Below are positions 25,146 to 33,542 of a stretch of 64,000 nucleotides of DNA, in pieces; within the stretch, counting starts at the first letter, position 1, and each line of letters starts with the position of its first letter. Position numbers and translations under genes: made by a program. The stretch is taken from the NCBI RefSeq assembly GCF_021653975.1, contig NZ_JAJKFK010000011.1, positions 9,627 to 73,626 on the forward strand. Direction: 5' to 3'. The notes under the pieces were generated by a model that saw only the letters and a program-made list of their open reading frames with translations, did no database searches and was not told the origin of the DNA. Source of the DNA: Amycolatopsis sp. GM8 (GTDB taxonomy: Bacteria > Actinomycetota > Actinomycetes > Mycobacteriales > Pseudonocardiaceae).

Positions 25146-25188
25146 GTGGAGCTAGACGTGGAGCCAAACCGGCTTACGCTGGCTCCAT
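25146..25188. promoter_or_regulatory. Integrase arm-type sites, left end
   Basis: GTGGAGCTA (25146-25154) and GTGGAGCCA (25158-25166), 12 bp apart, and an inverted copy TGGCTCCAT (25180-25188) running into the int start codon. The same nonamer recurs at the right end, as expected for arm binding by a tyrosine recombinase. The inverted copy over the int start hints at autoregulation of int. Confidence 0.7.
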
Positions 25189-26695
25189 GGCGCGTTTGTC
25201 GAAGCCCCAGAAGCGCACTCGCGGAGAGATCGAGTCCCTGCCGAGTGGCTCCCTCCGGGTGCGCGTCTACGCGGGGATCGACCCGGTCTCGGGGAAGCGC
25301 AACTACCTCACAGAGGTGATCCCTGCGGGACCCGACGCCGAGAAGCTCGCGGAGAAGGTCCGTACCAAGCTGCTGAACCAGGTCGACGAGCGCCGGAATC
25401 CCCGCACGCGGGCGTCGGTGAACCAGCTCCTCGACCGGCACTTCGAGTTGCTGAAGGTCGAGGACAACACCCTGACCGACTACATGTCGCTCGCGCGGAT
25501 TCACATCCGTCCGTTGATCGGGAAGCAACCTCTCGGCCGGATCGACGGTGAGGTTCTCGACTCGTTCTACAAGGAACTTCGTACCTGCCGCGGTCACTGC
25601 CGGGGCCACAAGTACGTCGAGCATCGGACTACCCGGCCCCACGAGTGCGACCACCGTTGCGGACCGCACAAGTGCGCTCCGCTCGGTGAGGGCTCCATCC
25701 GCAAGATTCGGGCCGTTCTCTCCGGGGCTGGGAAGCGTGCGGTTCGCTGGAACTGGGTGGGCGTGAACCCGTTCGACCTCTCCGAGCCGGTCCCAGCTCC
25801 GCGCCCGGACCCGAAACCGCCCACAGCGGAGCAGGCGGCGTCGATCGTCAGCGAGGCTTGGCTAGACCTGGACTGGGGCATGCTCGTCTGGCTGGCCATG
25901 ACGACCGGCGCGCGCCGAGGCGAGCTGTGCGCGCTCAAGTGGGACCGGCTCGACTTCGGGAGCGGCGTCCTGACGATCCGGTCCAGCATCGGCCAGCGAG
26001 GCGGCCGTACGTGGGAGAAAGACACCAAGACCCACCAGCAACGCCGAATCACCCTCGACGAGCAGACTCTGACGCTCCTGCGGGCCTTCAAGCGGCACTG
26101 TGCGCAGCGCGCCCAACTCGGCGACGAGATGCCCGGCAAGGCCCGGATCTTCTCCCTGTCGCCGGACGGGAGCACCTGGATCAAGCCGGACACGGTCAGC
26201 CAGCGCTACTCCCGGATGTGCGCTCGCCTGGGGTGGGACATGAACATCCACCAGCTCCGCCACTACTCGGCGACGGAACTCATCACGTCTGGTGTCGACG
26301 TCCGCACCGTGGCGGGACGGCTTGGGCACAGCGGCGGCGGAGCGACCACGCTCAAGGTCTACAGCGCTTGGGTTTCCGAGACTGACCAGCGTGCGGCTGG
26401 CACGCTCGCGGGGCGGATGCCTGCTCTGCCAGCATCGCTTGTTGAGAGCGGTGAACTAGCCTCGTCCGTGTCCTCCCCGCGCGAGGAGGATGAGAGTCCC
26501 TACATGCGCATTGCCGCCGATCTTCGCGGCGCCATCGTCAGCGGCGTCCTGAGTTCCGGTGAGCAACTCCCAACGGTCGCTAACCTCGCTGCGCGGTACA
26601 GGGTGTCGTTTGGCACTGCACAACGCGCGATAGCCGAGTTGAGAGTAGCTGGACTACTAACTGTGAGCCGGGGTCGACGTTCGGTGGTGTTGTAA
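25187..26695 (+). CDS. int: Tyrosine recombinase (integrase) with C-terminal GntR domain
   Basis: A 502-residue fusion. Residues 1-75 are an arm-binding-like domain and 76-200 the core-binding domain, with a Cys/His insert (C134...H137C138...H141, C154, H156, C158, H161, C163) probably binding zinc. Residues 210-400 are the catalytic domain, with R243 in TTGARRGEL, K281, H355-x2-R358, H381 and Tyr392. Residues 437-502 form a full GntR winged helix (YMRIAADLRGAIVSGVLSSG ... YRVSFGTAQRAIAELRVAGL). It integrates and excises the element; the added domain could sense or bind a regulatory site. There is no obvious ribosome binding site, so it may be near-leaderless. Confidence 0.93.
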   Translation: MARLSKPQKRTRGEIESLPSGSLRVRVYAGIDPVSGKRNYLTEVIPAGPDAEKLAEKVRTKLLNQVDERRNPRTRASVNQLLDRHFELLKVEDNTLTDYMSLARIHIRPLIGKQPLGRIDGEVLDSFYKELRTCRGHCRGHKYVEHRTTRPHECDHRCGPHKCAPLGEGSIRKIRAVLSGAGKRAVRWNWVGVNPFDLSEPVPAPRPDPKPPTAEQAASIVSEAWLDLDWGMLVWLAMTTGARRGELCALKWDRLDFGSGVLTIRSSIGQRGGRTWEKDTKTHQQRRITLDEQTLTLLRAFKRHCAQRAQLGDEMPGKARIFSLSPDGSTWIKPDTVSQRYSRMCARLGWDMNIHQLRHYSATELITSGVDVRTVAGRLGHSGGGATTLKVYSAWVSETDQRAAGTLAGRMPALPASLVESGELASSVSSPREEDESPYMRIAADLRGAIVSGVLSSGEQLPTVANLAARYRVSFGTAQRAIAELRVAGLLTVSRGRRSVVL

Positions 26696-26809
26696 GCACC
26701 GGATCAGGGTTTGACCCGTCAGAGTGCTGATCGTCCTTATAGCAGAGTAAAGTACGCGGATCTCTTGTTCCTGTGGTGGCGGACAATAGAGTTCGTAAGA
26801 GGAGATCGT

Positions 26810-27781
26810 GTGGCTGGCAAGAAAAGACCAGAGTGGGCAGAATACGAGAAGCTCGCCGCGAAAATCATTGCTGAACTTAGTCCGCACGCTGCGGTCACCC
26901 ATGACGATCACGTAGTTGGTCGCGACTCCGAGGCGCGTCGGCAAATTGACGTTTCTGCTCGATGGACGGACGGAGATGTCGAGCGCCTACTGATTGTTCA
27001 GGTTAGGGATTACAAGCGCCGGTCTGCGGATGTGAACGTCGTCGGCGAGTTTCGCTCGGTTATTCAGGATGTTCGTGCTGACCGCGGAATACTTATCTGC
27101 AGTGGGGGATTCTCCAAAAACGCCATGACGTACTCCCGAAACATTGGCGTTGAACTCTACAGTCTTAGTGATGCGAAATCAAAGCGATGGGAACTGGAAC
27201 TGACAGTTCCTACGCTCTGGCACAGGATCAATCCCTACGTAAATTACAGATCGCAGATTTACGTCGAAGACGCTCCGCTGACTATACAGCTTCGAGATGA
27301 CAAATCCTTCCCCTTTGTTTCGCTGGATGCAGGTTCACCATATGACTTTGCGGCTGAATTTAAGAAAGCGTGGGACTCGGGGGAGCTTAGTTTTGAGACA
27401 GGTGTCGAGCACGAGTTCCTCTTGGAGCAGAGCCTTGCCATTGAAGGTGTTGCCGAGGATGGAGAAGTGAGGGTTGTCCCAGTCAGAGATCTGGTTGTCA
27501 CATACACTGTTGAACGTCATAGCTACCTTGGGCAACTTAAGCCCTCGGATTATCGAGGTTTGATTGATCATCTTAACGATAAGCGATTCCTGCCGTCATA
27601 TATCGCGTTGGACCTTCCTTCGCTGGAGTCGGGGGAATGGGCTAAGATAGAAGATCCTAGTCGCTTGGCTATCAATGTTGCAGGGTTCTTCATGACGGTG
27701 GAAGATGCGCGCATAGACACGGCGGAATTCGAGGGGCACAACTTCACGTATGTCGGGCCGAAAGCGCCTGAGTTGCAATAG
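26810..27781 (+). CDS. Mrr-like restriction endonuclease domain protein
   Basis: A 323-residue cargo protein, distinctly AT-richer than its neighbours. Residues 1-115 look like a PD-(D/E)xK fold: ARRQIDV...LLIVQVRDYKRR...VGEFRSVIQDVRADRGILICSGGFSKNA, the pattern of orphan Mrr-type nucleases, but the usual ExK is QVR-DYK. The rest is unfamiliar. GTG start with AAGAGGAG 6-7 bp upstream. It stands directly behind int, a usual cargo place, so defence against foreign DNA is plausible. The changed active site leaves activity open. Confidence 0.6.
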   Translation: MAGKKRPEWAEYEKLAAKIIAELSPHAAVTHDDHVVGRDSEARRQIDVSARWTDGDVERLLIVQVRDYKRRSADVNVVGEFRSVIQDVRADRGILICSGGFSKNAMTYSRNIGVELYSLSDAKSKRWELELTVPTLWHRINPYVNYRSQIYVEDAPLTIQLRDDKSFPFVSLDAGSPYDFAAEFKKAWDSGELSFETGVEHEFLLEQSLAIEGVAEDGEVRVVPVRDLVVTYTVERHSYLGQLKPSDYRGLIDHLNDKRFLPSYIALDLPSLESGEWAKIEDPSRLAINVAGFFMTVEDARIDTAEFEGHNFTYVGPKAPELQ

Positions 27782-27843
27782 TAAGCAGTCGATGGCGTCT
27801 GGCAACGGCGACCACTCGTGTTCGCGCGCGCATTTGTTTAGAC

Positions 27844-28509
27844 TTAAATTGCCGCGAAGACCTCAGTGTAGATCTGGTTCGGCGGGATAAGCCGTGTCAA
27901 GTCCGCCTTTGTTGCCCAAAGTACGTCTACGTTTTCGATGGGATCCTTGTTCGTTGCTTCGCCTAGGACGTAGTCGCACAGGAGATAGTCGCAAAGAACG
28001 CGGGTTACCGGATGCAGGCGGCGACCTAGACGACGTGCAACGATGCAATGTACGCCTGTTTCGTCGAGTGTCTCTCGAATCGCGACCGTGTCCGGTGACA
28101 TGCCTGGCTTAACAACTCCAGCGGGAAATTGCCATGAGATGCCAGCCTCGCCTTGGTCTCGACGGCACACGAGCAGCACGTACTCGTCTCGGACGACTAC
28201 CGCCAGGGCAACCCGGAGCGGCTGTACGTCTGCTGCTTGTTGTGGGGGCGCCAGGAGTTCGTCAACGCCCGCGCCGAGTACACGTTGCAGGAGTCGCGCG
28301 GTTGCAGGGCGGACAGACAGGCCTCTTCCGCTCGAAGGGCGACCTGCCGCGAGCCGTTGCAGGTGGCGGACGCTGAGTGTCCCTGGCTCACCATGGTCAC
28401 GGGCGAACCTCTCGGCATACTCGGCGAACTCCTCGAACGTCTGCTGACGCTCCCTGATCAACTGTTCGAGCAAAGTGCGAGCTGAACCGGACGGGCTTGG
28501 CGCGGACAT
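27844..28509 (-). CDS. Helical/HTH-like N-terminus plus Nudix hydrolase (Pif-like)
   Basis: A 221-residue protein. An N-terminal helical region (about 1-90, LLEQLIRERQQTFEEFAEY ... LSVRHLQRLAAGR) looks like an XRE-type domain. A Nudix domain follows, with the box WQFPAGVVKPG...RETLDETGV, in which the first Glu of the box is replaced. The C-terminal half is about 60% identical by eye to the protein at 33.6 kb. Nudix proteins on pSAM2-like elements include Pif, the immunity factor that blocks transfer into cells already carrying the element. Start at MSAPSPSGS with GGAGAG upstream. Divergent from the next gene. Confidence 0.75.
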   Translation of the reverse strand: MSAPSPSGSARTLLEQLIRERQQTFEEFAEYAERFARDHGEPGTLSVRHLQRLAAGRPSSGRGLSVRPATARLLQRVLGAGVDELLAPPQQAADVQPLRVALAVVVRDEYVLLVCRRDQGEAGISWQFPAGVVKPGMSPDTVAIRETLDETGVHCIVARRLGRRLHPVTRVLCDYLLCDYVLGEATNKDPIENVDVLWATKADLTRLIPPNQIYTEVFAAI

Positions 28510-28601
28510 TCGTGGTCTCTCCTCTCGGTGACGAGTCATCGGTATGGCGGCTGCCGGTCGTGCTTACGACGTGTCGTCAACTCCGAACTACGTGCAGTGT
28601 C

Positions 28602-28635
28602 GATTTCATTCTGACACAAGGGGCGATTTCGTCCC
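28602..28635. promoter_or_regulatory. Paired GATTTCRTYC motif, copy 1
   Basis: GATTTCATTCT and GATTTCGTCCC start 23 bp apart between divergent genes, ending 25 bp before the next start codon. The same pair at the same spacing occurs in the other divergent region of the element (32918-32951). It is a likely operator of an element-encoded regulator. Confidence 0.5.
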
Positions 28636-28660
28636 TGCGGTTCGGTTGGGAGAGACTGAG

Positions 28661-28987
28661 ATGGAAGAACGCCGCGTAGACCGCCCGTTCGTGGCCTGGT
28701 ATCGGTGCGTGCGCGACGGTGCGGAGCATGCGGTGACTGACGAGGAGTTCGTGGCCGGTACTCATCGACGCCTGGGCCGCTATCAGGCAGTTTGCGGGCA
28801 CGAAGTACTGATCGACTCGTTGTTGGCCCCGCCTGGCGCGAACTGTTTGCAGTGTCGGCGGCACCTCTGCGTCCTGGACCTCGTGCTCACGCCGTCGCGG
28901 ATGTCCTATTCGGCACTTCGGCTTGGCCGTCGCCGCACCCAGGCGCGTCACGCCGCTGCCTGGTCCTATGCGCGGGCAGGTGCATGA
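28661..28987 (+). CDS. Small Cys-rich protein of integrative elements, unknown
   Basis: A 108-residue protein: WYRCVRDGAEHAVTDEEF ... AVCGHEVLIDSLLAPPGANC LQCRRHLC. Four to five Cys and His (CGH, CxxC) suggest a small zinc-binding fold. Short proteins of this pattern occur near regulators in actinomycete elements. Start chosen at MEERRVDRP with GGGAGAG upstream. Nearly adjacent to the GntR gene, 4 bp on. Confidence 0.6.
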   Translation: MEERRVDRPFVAWYRCVRDGAEHAVTDEEFVAGTHRRLGRYQAVCGHEVLIDSLLAPPGANCLQCRRHLCVLDLVLTPSRMSYSALRLGRRRTQARHAAAWSYARAGA

Positions 28988-28991
28988 ACCA

Positions 28992-29315
28992 ATGGCTGAT
29001 GAAACGACCGACGACGATCTTCACGAGTTCGACCCGACCAGCGATGTCCCCGAGTACCTCTACGACAGGTTGGCGGACTACCTCGCCGAGTTGATCACCC
29101 GAGGCCGGTTTCGCCGATACCAGAAGTTCCCCGGGGAGATCCAGCTCTCCAGTGAGTATGGAGTGTCACTGGGCACTGCTCGCCACGCCACCGAGCTTCT
29201 GCGGCGACGTGGTCTGGTCACGACAGTGAAGTCCAAAGGAACCTACGTCACGTACGACATCGGGACCGCCAGCATCGAGCGCCCGGTTCATCACGACTAC
29301 CGGGGGACTTCATAG
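28992..29315 (+). CDS. GntR-family regulator (winged helix only)
   Basis: A 107-residue protein with a GntR-type winged helix (YLYDRLADYLAELITRGRF ... LSSEYGVSLGTARHATELLR) and no effector domain, like the small KorSA-type repressors of actinomycete elements that control transfer and copy number. Start chosen at MADETTDDD. It forms a short operon with its neighbours on both sides. Confidence 0.85.
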   Translation: MADETTDDDLHEFDPTSDVPEYLYDRLADYLAELITRGRFRRYQKFPGEIQLSSEYGVSLGTARHATELLRRRGLVTTVKSKGTYVTYDIGTASIERPVHHDYRGTS

Positions 29316-29326
29316 CGGCGGAATAG

Positions 29327-29611
29327 GTGCAAAATTCGATGGTTCCTGTTGAACACGTGAGCGGGCGAGCCGACTGGTTCGAGCCGGACCGGTCGAGCGC
29401 GGTCTATGTCTACGTCCAGGTGGCTGACCATATCGCCCAACGCGTCGATGCTGGCGAATTGCCACCCGGTACCCGCCTGCCCACTGAACGCGACCTGGCT
29501 CTCGGCTACGGCGTCGCGGTGGTCACCGTGCGCCGCGCTCTGGCCGAACTTCGTCATCGCGGCCTCGTCCAGACGGTCCGGGTGAGGGGCACGTTCGTCG
29601 TCGAGCGCTGA
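29327..29611 (+). CDS. GntR-family regulator, second copy
   Basis: A 94-residue GntR winged helix (VYVYVQVADHIAQRVDAGEL ... LALGYGVAVVTVRRALAELR). It is closer to the C-terminal domain of the integrase than a random family member: both read (T/E)xxxLAxxYxVxxxTxxRAxAELRxxGL. GTG start with GCGGAATAG upstream, nearly the same leader as the XRE gene at 33.06 kb; an ATG lies 4 codons later. Confidence 0.85.
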   Translation: MQNSMVPVEHVSGRADWFEPDRSSAVYVYVQVADHIAQRVDAGELPPGTRLPTERDLALGYGVAVVTVRRALAELRHRGLVQTVRVRGTFVVER

Positions 29612-29677
29612 TGGTGGGTGATAGCGACTGGACGGTCCGCAAGCGCACGATCAGCCTGGTGACGAGTTGCTCCGCAA

Positions 29678-29782
29678 CCCGTCACACCCGTCACACGGAC
29701 TGTTTCCACTGGTCAACGCCATCGGCTACCCGTCACGCTGCTTGTGACGGCGTGACGGGTAGCCGAGACGGGTTGTGACGGG
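29678..29782. promoter_or_regulatory. clt: Candidate clt (TraB recognition repeats)
   Basis: Five exact copies of the 8-mer GTGACGGG/CCCGTCAC within 105 bp: 29678, 29687 and 29729 in one orientation, 29752 and 29775 in the other, with a near copy GTGACGGC at 29744. CTACCCGTCACG ... CGTGACGGGTAG also forms a 12-bp stem. It ends against the traB stop codon. TraB-type translocases bind 8-bp repeats (TRS) in clt loci, usually beside traB, so this is the natural candidate. It could alternatively be a GntR operator. Confidence 0.65.
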
Positions 29783-31903
29783 TTACGGGTCGTCCTCGCG
29801 GTCCGCCCAGCCATCGACGACGGCTCGGATATCGGCCGTGTAGTACCCGCGAATCTGCCGGACGCTGCCGTCGTCGCGAGGTACGCGCTGGCGATCCGAG
29901 CGGCAACCGAGGTCGCCCATCTGCCGTCCGAATGCAGTGGGCTCGACGTCCAGCGCCTCAACAAGTTCGGCCGAGGGCACGAACTCGCGCTCGTCGAGGT
30001 CATCGCCGAGGTAATCCACGACGGAGGCGAGCGGCTCCGGCAGCTCGACCGGCCGGGCCGGTTCGGGTGCCGCTGCCGCCGTACCGGTGCCGATCACGCG
30101 AGCGACTGCCGCGTGATCGAGTTCCGGCGGCGCCTCCTCACCGGCCGCGTGACCGGTCAAAGTCCCTGCGGACTCCCGCAAGGCCCGGCCGCGCTCGCAG
30201 ACGGTCCGCCAGTCTTCGTTCGGCATGTAGTAGGTCCGGACGGTCACGGCGAGCACGTCAGCCCCCGCCTGAGTCTCTCCATCTGGCCGCAAGATCCCGA
30301 CACCCTTGTGCGACGGCAGCAAACGGCTGCTGTCGTAGCCCCTGGTGTTCATCTGCTCGCCGAGCACAATGTTGCTGTCCTGCCAGTCCATTACCCGCAA
30401 GGCGAACCGCGACCCGAGCACCGCTCGTAAGCCGGAGGGGATCGTCTTCGAGTCGGGACGCTGGGTGGCCAAGATGAGCACGATGCCGGCGGCTGGTCCC
30501 TTCTTCGCCAGCCAGGTCAGGAGTTCGCCGATGTACTCGCCCGCGGTGAGCTTCTTTCCTTGCACCGCAACGGGAGTGCGGTCCTCCAACGGAACCTGAA
30601 CCTCGTCGACGATGATCGCTGTCACTGGCATGTTCAGAGTCGTGTCGCGCGAGATCTCCGGAGTGATCTTCGATTCCGGACAGACGATGTCGTCGAGTGT
30701 CCGCATGCGCCGATACCGCCCCTGAACCTCGCCGACCAGCTCGACCAGCCAATCCTTGAGCGCGTGCACGTGCTCCGTCTCGTCGCCCGACATGAACCGG
30801 TGAGCCACCTGCGCGGCGGCGTCCCAGTCCTTTCCTGCCTTGAAGTCGGCCACGTACAGCCGGGTGTGCGGATCAAGGATCAACCCAGCCGCCGCAAGCC
30901 GCGCGGCGAAGGTCTTGCCCTGCCGTGGAATCGCTCCGACCAGCACAGAAGTCCAGACCAGCGGCAGGTCGATCCTTCGGTCCCGTGCATCTCGTCCGAA
31001 GGGGACAGGACGCCAGGCGTCCCATCGATCCACACCGAGGAGCGGTGTCCGCAAGGGCGGCGACGAGTACGGGTCTTCGTCAGCAACCCACATCGCCACC
31101 CGTCCCGCATGTCCGCCCTTGCCGCGCACCCTCTCGACGATCAGCTGAATCTCGTCGACCGCGAGAGCCGAAGCCAGTGCCTCCCGGTTCTTGATCACGT
31201 CAGCGGCCTTCCGGGTGGCTGGAAGATCGACCGTGACCGCCCAACCGTTGCCTACTCGCGTTGCCCGTTCGACCAGCCGGAGAACCTCGTCCTTGCCGAT
31301 GAGCTTCGCGTCCCGGAACGCGTCGACGAGGACTTGAGGGTCCATCGTCCACGTGAGCGTGCGCGGACCTGCCAACGCTGGTTTCCGGCCTGGGCTCCCG
31401 TCGTTCCTTCGGCCCAGCATCGCGAGGGATGCCGAGAGCAACGCACCGGCGATCCACAGTGGTCCGTAGCCCCAGAGCACAACCACGAGCGTGAATGCGA
31501 ACGCGCTGGCGACCGCGACGGCTCCGGTGACGCGCCAGCGGAACAAGGTCAGTTCGCGGATCTCCGCGAACTTGTCCGCCAGCTTCTCCTGTTGCTCGGC
31601 GGCCTCCCGGTAGTCCCGGACCGTGACCCAGCGGCGCCACCAGCGAGCACCCGCGATCAGCCCTCGCGCGACGGACCCGAGGTACCGGTATGGCAGCTTC
31701 ACGGCTGTGACCGTGGCGTCCTTCGCCGCTTGCCGGGCTTGCGCGCGGCTCTTCAAGCTGCGGGGCACCCGGGGCGAGCGGTGCCACCACTGCAAGAACC
31801 GCTCGCGAGCCGTTCGGCGGCGAGGTTGCGGCAAAGTGTCGTCGACCAGTTCAGCGTCGTAAACCGGTTCCGCCTTCTCCATAGCCTCGTTGTTGCCGTT
31901 CAT
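29783..31903 (-). CDS. traB: FtsK/SpoIIIE-type conjugal transfer translocase (TraB-like)
   Basis: About 706 residues. The N-terminal part is basic with two membrane helices (about 125-165: VTGAVAVASAFAFTLVVVLW ... WIAGALLSASLAML). The motor domain has Walker A GAIPRQGKT and Walker B AIIVDEVQ. A C-terminal winged helix (about 630-705, LVEALDVEPTAFGRQMGDLG) would read DNA repeats. Such proteins move double-stranded DNA between mycelial cells. ATG start chosen; a GTG at 31960 is possible. Last gene of a coupled minus-strand operon. Confidence 0.92.
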   Translation of the reverse strand: MNGNNEAMEKAEPVYDAELVDDTLPQPRRRTARERFLQWWHRSPRVPRSLKSRAQARQAAKDATVTAVKLPYRYLGSVARGLIAGARWWRRWVTVRDYREAAEQQEKLADKFAEIRELTLFRWRVTGAVAVASAFAFTLVVVLWGYGPLWIAGALLSASLAMLGRRNDGSPGRKPALAGPRTLTWTMDPQVLVDAFRDAKLIGKDEVLRLVERATRVGNGWAVTVDLPATRKAADVIKNREALASALAVDEIQLIVERVRGKGGHAGRVAMWVADEDPYSSPPLRTPLLGVDRWDAWRPVPFGRDARDRRIDLPLVWTSVLVGAIPRQGKTFAARLAAAGLILDPHTRLYVADFKAGKDWDAAAQVAHRFMSGDETEHVHALKDWLVELVGEVQGRYRRMRTLDDIVCPESKITPEISRDTTLNMPVTAIIVDEVQVPLEDRTPVAVQGKKLTAGEYIGELLTWLAKKGPAAGIVLILATQRPDSKTIPSGLRAVLGSRFALRVMDWQDSNIVLGEQMNTRGYDSSRLLPSHKGVGILRPDGETQAGADVLAVTVRTYYMPNEDWRTVCERGRALRESAGTLTGHAAGEEAPPELDHAAVARVIGTGTAAAAPEPARPVELPEPLASVVDYLGDDLDEREFVPSAELVEALDVEPTAFGRQMGDLGCRSDRQRVPRDDGSVRQIRGYYTADIRAVVDGWADREDDP

Positions 31904-31946
31904 GACCGGGACACCCCGTTCACGAACGGCAGCCGCTCGGTTCCGG

Positions 31947-32273
31947 TCATCGCCGGTCACCTCGCCGCCTGGTGCTGAGGTCGGTGACCGTCAGCGCCCG
32001 CGTAAGGACGTGCGCTGCGATCAAGTCCGGCAGGGCCAGCGCTACGACCCGTAGCGTGATGTCGGACGCATGCGTGACGAGTAGCCACTGCACGCCGACC
32101 ATCCCGGCCGCCATGAGTAGCACTCGGCCCACCAGCGAGACGGCCCGCGCGCCTGCTCGTGAGGTTTGTGCCGCGCGCCGAGCCTTGCGCGCTCCGTAAC
32201 GCCAAACCAGGACGAGGACGAGCAGGCCACCGGCCCCGACGAGAATCTCCGTTGGCGTCAAGTCGATGCTCAT
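31947..32273 (-). CDS. Small membrane protein (Spd-like candidate)
   Basis: A 108-residue protein with two or three hydrophobic segments (ILVGAGGLLVLVLVW; VGRVLLMAAGMVGVQWLLV; VVALALPDLIAAHVL) and a basic tail. It is coupled by ATGA to the WhiB-like gene upstream and sits just before traB, where spread (Spd) proteins of actinomycete elements are found. Membership is inferred from position and size only. Confidence 0.65.
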   Translation of the reverse strand: MSIDLTPTEILVGAGGLLVLVLVWRYGARKARRAAQTSRAGARAVSLVGRVLLMAAGMVGVQWLLVTHASDITLRVVALALPDLIAAHVLTRALTVTDLSTRRRGDRR

Positions 32274-32617
32274 CGTTCGTCACCCCTGCTTCCGTGCGAG
32301 CGGCGGCGCCATCGCCAGAACCGATAGACCGCGCGGCGGTCCGTGTCGGCAAGTGCGCCCCAAACGCCGACCGTCGTCTCCCCGGCTTGCCGCAGTTCGA
32401 GTTCCAGGCACTCGTCGATGACTGGGCATCCGGCGCACAGTCGGGCCGCCAGTTCGCGGTCCGGGGTGTTCTCGCCGGTCAGCTGCGGCATCTCGGAACG
32501 GTCGAACACCCAGAAGCAGAGGCCATCTCGGGTCACGAGGTCGGCGAGCACCTCGTCGGGTACGTCGGCGACCCGATCGAGTCCCTTCGCCATCTCCGCG
32601 TAGTCGTCCGGCCTCAT
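32270..32617 (-). CDS. WhiB-like iron-sulfur regulator
   Basis: A 115-residue Wbl protein: Cys in DGLCFW, then LCAGCPVIDEC giving C-x(n)-C-x2-C-x5-C, and the turn GVWGAL, with a basic C-terminus. These four Cys bind a [4Fe-4S] cluster. Wbl proteins are common on actinophages and plasmids and act on transcription with the principal sigma factor. Coupled by ATGA on both sides. Confidence 0.85.
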   Translation of the reverse strand: MRPDDYAEMAKGLDRVADVPDEVLADLVTRDGLCFWVFDRSEMPQLTGENTPDRELAARLCAGCPVIDECLELELRQAGETTVGVWGALADTDRRAVYRFWRWRRRSHGSRGDER

Positions 32618-32889
32618 CGGTCACCCCCGATGAGCCGTTCGACCTCCCGAGCCGTGCGTCGCTCGGCCGCCAGCTTGGCCACGTCGACGCATCCGCCCGA
32701 CTCGGCGGCCTTCGCCATCAACTCGTGGAGGGCGGCGGCCGGAACGACGTATCGGGTCCGGATACGGAGCGCGGGAAATGCGTCCTCTCTGATCGCGCGA
32801 TAGAGGGTGGCCGGGACGACACGCAGAATTCGCGCAGCCTCCCGGACCGTGTAGAAGGCAGGGCTTGCGCCCTCGAAGTTGTGTTCCAT
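32614..32889 (-). CDS. HTH (MerR-like/excisionase-type) DNA-binding protein
   Basis: A 91-residue protein with a helix-turn-helix of the excisionase/HTH_17 type (FYTVREAARILRVVPATLYR AIREDAFPALRI), the usual form of Xis in actinomycete elements, although it lies far from int. It heads the minus-strand operon (HTH, WhiB, membrane protein, traB). ATG with GGGG nine bases upstream was chosen over a TTG five codons earlier. Confidence 0.75.
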   Translation of the reverse strand: MEHNFEGASPAFYTVREAARILRVVPATLYRAIREDAFPALRIRTRYVVPAAALHELMAKAAESGGCVDVAKLAAERRTAREVERLIGGDR

Positions 32890-32917
32890 TGGAATGATCC
32901 CCAAAGCTCGACGGGTC

Positions 32918-33018
32918 TATTTCATCCCGCAAAAAAGATTGATTTCGTCCCGACTGGGACAAAGAAGAGCCGAATCCTCGGCAAATGCGCGTGAAGGCGC
33001 GGATTGAAATCGTCCGCG
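32918..33018. promoter_or_regulatory. Divergent control region of the transfer operon and XRE gene
   Basis: It holds the second copy of the paired motif (TATTTCATCCC at 32918, GATTTCGTCCC at 32941, 23 bp apart) close to the minus-strand start. An inverted repeat CGCGGA-N9-TCCGCG (32998-33018) ends 40 bp before the plus-strand start. Probable operators for the regulators encoded here. Confidence 0.5.
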
Positions 33019-33057
33019 CGCTACTCTCGGCTACTGAGGCGGAGCGCGGAGGAATAG

Positions 33058-33486
33058 GTGACGGAGGACTGGGCGGCGGTCGCGAGCGCCATCAATCGGC
33101 GCATGGTCGAGCTGGGTTTGAGCCAGCGCGACCTCGTCGCGCGCTCGCATGTCTCGAAGTCCGTGGTCCGCGAGATCCAGCACAACCTGATGCAGCGTCG
33201 CCGCAGTGACAGGACGCTGGAGGCGCTCTCGCTTGCGCTTGAGTGGCATCCCGCTCACCTGGCGGCGGCGCTCGCCGGCCGCCGTCCCCCGGAAGTCGGC
33301 GAGCCTTTTTATCGCTCGGAGGATGACATTTCCGGCCGCTTGGCGGTCATTGAGCACCAATTGCGGGAAATTACCGACCGTCTCCGCGAGTTCGACGCGC
33401 TGGACAAGAAGATCGACGACATCAATACCGGCGTTGCGTCCGTGGTGGAGCACATTGCCGCGGAACGTGAGCGGCGCCGTCGGTAG
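33058..33486 (+). CDS. XRE-family regulator with coiled-coil tail
   Basis: A 142-residue protein: an N-terminal HTH_XRE (MVELGLSQRDLVARSHVSKSVVREIQ) and a C-terminal amphipathic coiled coil (RLAVIEHQLREITDRLREF). GTG start with GGAGGAATAG upstream. It opens the plus-strand operon, divergent from the transfer operon, and is a good candidate for its repressor. Confidence 0.8.
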   Translation: MTEDWAAVASAINRRMVELGLSQRDLVARSHVSKSVVREIQHNLMQRRRSDRTLEALSLALEWHPAHLAAALAGRRPPEVGEPFYRSEDDISGRLAVIEHQLREITDRLREFDALDKKIDDINTGVASVVEHIAAERERRRR

Positions 33487-33542
33487 GTGGGCTGAATGGC
33501 TGTTCTGCATGCCTCTCAGTCAACGTCGAATCGTCGACGGAA

